Assembly: GCA_964589725.1 (NCBI GenBank)
Contig: CAZPUJ010000530.1
Coordinates: forward strand, 1 to 8,315
Direction: 5' to 3'
Origin: CAYSHJ01 sp964589725
GTDB lineage: Bacteria > Planctomycetota > Planctomycetia > Planctomycetales > Planctomycetaceae
Length of the DNA: 8,315 bases
The translations under genes were made by a program, and so were the position numbers. Below the pieces are notes generated by a model. The model was given only the letters and a program-made list of their open reading frames with translations. It did not search any database and had not been told where the DNA came from. This document shows positions 6,376-8,315 of this stretch, one piece after another. Numbering within the stretch: position 1 is the stretch's first letter; the number at the start of each line of letters is the position of its first letter.

Positions 6376-6942
6376 ATGGAAAGCGATGACACGATGAAAC
6401 CCACCACGGCGGACGGTCACGTGGCAGACGACTTGTACGCCAACTACGCGCGCCGCTTGAGCCGATTGGCGGAGCGGCATCTCAGTCAACGATTGGTCGG
6501 ACGAGTGGATGGTAATGACGTCGTTCAGTCGGTGCTGCGGACGTTTTTTCGACGGGCCGATGCCGGAGAGTTCCAGATCAATCAAAAGTCGCGTCTGTGG
6601 CACTTGTTGGTCAGGATGACGCTTTGCAAAGTCGCAGCGCTGGGTCGCCGTCACACGGCGGAACGACGGGATGTGAACCGCGAAACAATCGGAGAATCCA
6701 CCGACGCCGCCATGATGGCCGCGCTCTCGCGCGAGCCGGGGCCGGATGAAATGACCGCCTTCGCCGATCAAATCGAGTTTCTGTTGCAGGGATTGTCCGA
6801 CTGGCACGCTCAAGTCTTAGAATTGCGTCTGGCCGGACTCTCGCCGACTGAAATCAGTTCACAAACCGGCCACTCGCGACAGTCGGTCTATCGAGCCTTG
6901 TCCGACCTCCAATCCCGTCTGCCCGTATCGGGACTGCAGTGA
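6376..6942 (+). CDS. ECF-type RNA polymerase sigma factor
   Basis: ATG at 6376 gives 188 residues; ATG at 6394 (MKPTTADG) gives 182 and is equally possible. The frame is open upstream to 6181, but that part translates the repeat copy and is unlikely to be coding. Region 2 spans about 20-88: YANYARRLSRLAERHL, then the core-binding and -10 recognition helix DGNDVVQSVLRTFFRR at 45-60, then the SRLWHLLVRMTLCKV helix at 72-86. Region 4 spans about 134-183: LLQGLSDWHAQVLELRLAGL followed by a helix-turn-helix, SPTEISSQTGHSRQSVYRAL, that would contact the -35 element. There is no C-terminal extension. The DVVQS-FRTFF form is typical of planctomycete ECF factors. The downstream Ser/Thr kinase with an anti-sigma-like zinc motif suggests control by that kinase rather than by a classical anti-sigma factor, which is absent here. 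Confidence 0.9.
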   Translation: MESDDTMKPTTADGHVADDLYANYARRLSRLAERHLSQRLVGRVDGNDVVQSVLRTFFRRADAGEFQINQKSRLWHLLVRMTLCKVAALGRRHTAERRDVNRETIGESTDAAMMAALSREPGPDEMTAFADQIEFLLQGLSDWHAQVLELRLAGLSPTEISSQTGHSRQSVYRALSDLQSRLPVSGLQ

Positions 6943-6953
6943 CTTGGCAACGC

Positions 6954-7012
6954 AAATTTGGAGTGCGGGGACTTGTCACCGCTTTGGCTCGTCGCGGAGC
7001 CACTTTCAATTT
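6954..7012 (+). repeat. GGAGTGCGG-GACTTGTC repeat, copy 2 (downstream of the sigma gene)
   Basis: AAATTTGGAGTGCGGGGACT continues as TGTCACCGCTTT, then CGTCGCGGAGCCACTTTC. It aligns in the same orientation with copy 1 over about 55 bases. The sequence from 6959 also matches, in inverted orientation, the copy at 7126-7153, so the two form an inverted pair about 200 bases long. Confidence 0.8.
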
Positions 7013-7125
7013 CTCCCGCGAATTTTCCAAATTCCGCGGACACTTCGCCCCGTCAGCGCAATTGGATTCAGTGGCGAACCTAAGTTTACTGTGACAGATC
7101 GGCGAACGGGGGGCGTCAGTCAACC

Positions 7126-7215
7126 AAAGCTGTGACAAGTCCCAGCACTCCATATGGAGTGCGGCCGACCCAGAGGGTACCCCGTCGCCGCTTTCGTTCG
7201 CCGCGAAGCGGCTTT
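7126..7215. repeat. Head-to-head GGAGTGC repeats, with an 18-base perfect palindrome, upstream of the kinase
   Basis: AAAGCTGTGACAAGTCCCAG followed by CACTCCAT (7126-7153) is an inverted copy of the repeat seen at 6959-6986, with a few mismatches. It abuts a forward copy starting at 7154 (ATGGAGTGCGG), and the junction is the perfect palindrome GCACTCCATATGGAGTGC (7145-7162). The forward copy is broken after GGAGTGCGGC by CGACCCAGAGGGTACCCC, then resumes as GTCGCCGCTTTCGTTCG. Confidence 0.75.
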
Positions 7216-7307
7216 CCATCTTCAGCTTGAGGTTTTCACCCGTGACCAACATGATGACCTACCGATTGACCGCCGCCATGGTCGCAGCCTGCGACGCACG
7301 GGGAGGC

Positions 7308-7312
7308 AGGAG
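7308..7312 (+). promoter_or_regulatory. Shine-Dalgarno sequence that decides the kinase start
   Basis: AGGAG ends 7 bases before ATG 7320, ideal spacing, with a second GGAGG at 7302-7306. The in-frame upstream starts (GTG 7242, ATG 7251, 7254, 7278) have poorer sites. The product from 7320 (MPECPSADVL) also matches the usual short N-terminus before the zinc motif of such kinases. Confidence 0.6.
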
Positions 7313-7319
7313 CATTCCG

Positions 7320-8315
7320 ATGCCCGAATGTCCGTCCGCCGATGTTTTGTCCGCCTTCCTGCACGGCACATTGGATGACATTGAGACCGAGACCGTCGCG
7401 TCGCATGTGCGGGAGTGCATTGTCTGCGACGCGATGCTCAGCGACTTGAAAGCCGATCCGCTCGCACTCGCCGGTCAACTATCGGCCGTTGCCGCCGATC
7501 GGGCGCTGGGAGCGGAAGGCGCTGGCCGAGCCGGAACACTTGGTGAATCCATCGCTCTGTTAGCAGCCGATGCGCAGAAACAACAGCGCCTCGGCCCGTA
7601 TGAGTTGCTCGAAAAGCTCGGACAAGGCGGCATGGGTGCGGTTTTCAAAGCTCGGAATACGAAACTGAATCGGATCGAAGCCATCAAGATTCTGTCGCCG
7701 CACTTGGCCAAAGACGCGAACGCCGCGAATCGCTTCGAGCGAGAAATGCAAGCCGTTGGTGCGCTAAATCATCCGAACATCGTCCAAGCGCGACACGCCG
7801 ACGAAGCCGACGGGCAGTTGTATCTCGTGATGGAGTTCGTCGACGGCCGCGACCTCGCGAGCCTTCTCAAGCAACACGGCCGCCTGCCGATCGCCGACGC
7901 CTGCGAGATCATTCGCCAAGCCGCCCTCGGCCTGCAACATGCTTACGAACACGGCATGGTCCATCGCGACATCAAGCCGAGCAACCTCATGTTGGCGCTC
8001 GATTCACGGGCTACGGTCCAAACTCAATCGCAAGTCTCACACACGCACCACGAAGAGGGGGCGAGTGGGAGAGGGGGCGAGAATTGCAGTTTCTCCCCCT
8101 CTCCCCATCGCCCCCTCCCCCACTCTCAAGATCCTCGACCTCGGCCTCGCGCGGCTGGACAGCGCGACCGAGCAACTCGGCGAGCTGACCTCGACCGGGC
8201 AGATCATGGGGACGCTGGACTACATGGCTCCCGAGCAGGGTGGCGACGCGCATCAGGTCGATATCCGCGCCGACCTCTACAGCCTGGGAGCCACGCTGTA
8301 CCACCTGCTGAGCGG
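7320..8315 (+). CDS. Ser/Thr protein kinase with zinc-finger-like N-terminus, catalytic domain interrupted by a frame-shifting repeat; runs off the window
   Basis: The product phosphorylates proteins on Ser/Thr (Hanks/PknB family). Residues 1-40 hold C4 and H29-x3-C33-x2-C36, the HxxxCxxC form of anti-sigma-type zinc domains. The kinase domain starts near Y94 (YELLEKLGQGGMG). The glycine loop is GQGGMG at 101-106, Lys123 lies in EAIKIL, the probable helix-C glutamate is Glu142 in RFEREM, and the catalytic loop is HRDIKPSN with Asp217, Lys219 and Asn222. After NLMLALDSRATV (up to residue 233) the frame enters about 109 bases of C/G-rich repeat. The expected continuation KILDLGLARL (DLG in place of DFG) and YMAPEQ follow, but in the +1 frame. 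The initial frame stays open to the window edge and gives Arg/Pro-rich nonsense. Read as given, the product would lack the metal-binding loop and be inactive. Because the disruption lies beside G and C runs, a single-base sequence error that would make the insert in-frame is a real alternative. It sits 377 bases after the ECF sigma gene, in the same direction. Confidence 0.88.
   Translation, partial: MPECPSADVLSAFLHGTLDDIETETVASHVRECIVCDAMLSDLKADPLALAGQLSAVAADRALGAEGAGRAGTLGESIALLAADAQKQQRLGPYELLEKLGQGGMGAVFKARNTKLNRIEAIKILSPHLAKDANAANRFEREMQAVGALNHPNIVQARHADEADGQLYLVMEFVDGRDLASLLKQHGRLPIADACEIIRQAALGLQHAYEHGMVHRDIKPSNLMLALDSRATVQTQSQVSHTHHEEGASGRGGENCSFSPSPHRPLPHSQDPRPRPRAAGQRDRATRRADLDRADHGDAGLHGSRAGWRRASGRYPRRPLQPGSHAVPPAER
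8019..8127 (+). repeat. G/C-rich hairpin insertion inside the kinase domain
   Basis: These bases separate ...ATV (codon GTC at 8016-8018) from AAG-ATC-CTC-GAC (8128 onward), positions expected to be nearly adjacent in this kinase family. The core is an imperfect hairpin: GAGGGGGCGAGTGGGAGAGG (8055-8074) and onward, spacer AATTGCAG, then TTCTCCCCCTCTCCCCATCG (8091-8110) and CCCCCTC. The exact edges and any target duplication are unclear. It belongs to the same broad pyrimidine/purine hairpin type as the elements around the MutS-like gene, but is a different sequence. There is no stop codon in the frame entering the insert or in the frame leaving it. Confidence 0.7.
8128..8315 (+). other. Second part of the kinase domain, in the shifted frame
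   Basis: In the frame starting AAG at 8128, the sequence reads KILDLGLARLDSATEQL, then GELTSTGQIMGTLDYMAPEQ, then DIRADLYSLGATLYHLL. These are the DFG-equivalent (DLG), the activation segment, the APE motif and the helix F aspartate region (DIRADLYSLG). It is a well-preserved continuation with no decay, which points to a recent interruption or a sequence error. It is cut by the window end. Confidence 0.85.

Larger units (their letters stand above)
6943..7319. other. Repeat-filled intergenic region between sigma factor and kinase genes
   Basis: Besides the repeat copies listed separately, this stretch contains an imperfect hairpin CCGCGAATTT / AAATTCCGCGG (7016-7039, one bulge) that could act near the 3' end of the sigma transcript. 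At 7101-7119 GGCGAACGGGGGGCGTCAG is a degenerate half of the 638-706 element. I see no gene in it. Confidence 0.5.

Overview
The window looks like a piece of a planctomycete chromosome (phylum Planctomycetota), moderately GC-rich. The evidence is a secreted PQQ-type beta-propeller protein with the N-terminal helical layout common in that phylum, an ECF sigma factor next to a Ser/Thr kinase carrying a zinc-finger-like N-terminus, weak Shine-Dalgarno signals, and several families of hairpin-forming repeats. The assignment rests on family resemblance by eye; no search was run.

Layout from left to right. (1) Positions 568 to 1, minus strand: the N-terminal 189 residues of a ThiF/MoeB/HesA-type adenylyltransferase, running off the left edge. 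(2) A short divergent intergenic region holding a long imperfect hairpin repeat (638-706). (3) Plus strand: a 54-residue membrane protein (831-995) whose stop overlaps the start of a 690-residue secreted or anchored PQQ-propeller protein (992-3064). (4) A membrane-anchored MutS-family ATPase (3387-5282), bracketed by two inverted pairs of CCCTCTCCCCC/GGGGGAGAGGG hairpins (3089-3273 and 5331-5441). (5) A signalling block: a single-domain Rcp1-like response regulator (minus, 6033-5467), a divergent ECF sigma factor (6376-6942) and a Ser/Thr protein kinase (7320 to the right edge). Copies of a GGAGTGCGG-GACTTGTC repeat lie around the sigma gene and in front of the kinase.

How the genes relate. 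The small membrane protein and the propeller protein are probably translationally coupled. The sigma factor and kinase form a pairing reported repeatedly in planctomycetes, where the kinase may control the sigma factor. The other neighbours show no obvious shared pathway.

The most unusual feature is how often repeats lie inside genes. A 42-base heptanucleotide array encodes part of the propeller protein's signal peptide, and a G/C hairpin lies in that protein's linker. About 109 bases of hairpin sequence sit in the kinase between its catalytic loop and its DLG motif, throwing the two halves of the catalytic domain into different frames. I see no CRISPR array, tRNA, rRNA, transposase gene or recognisable defence system.
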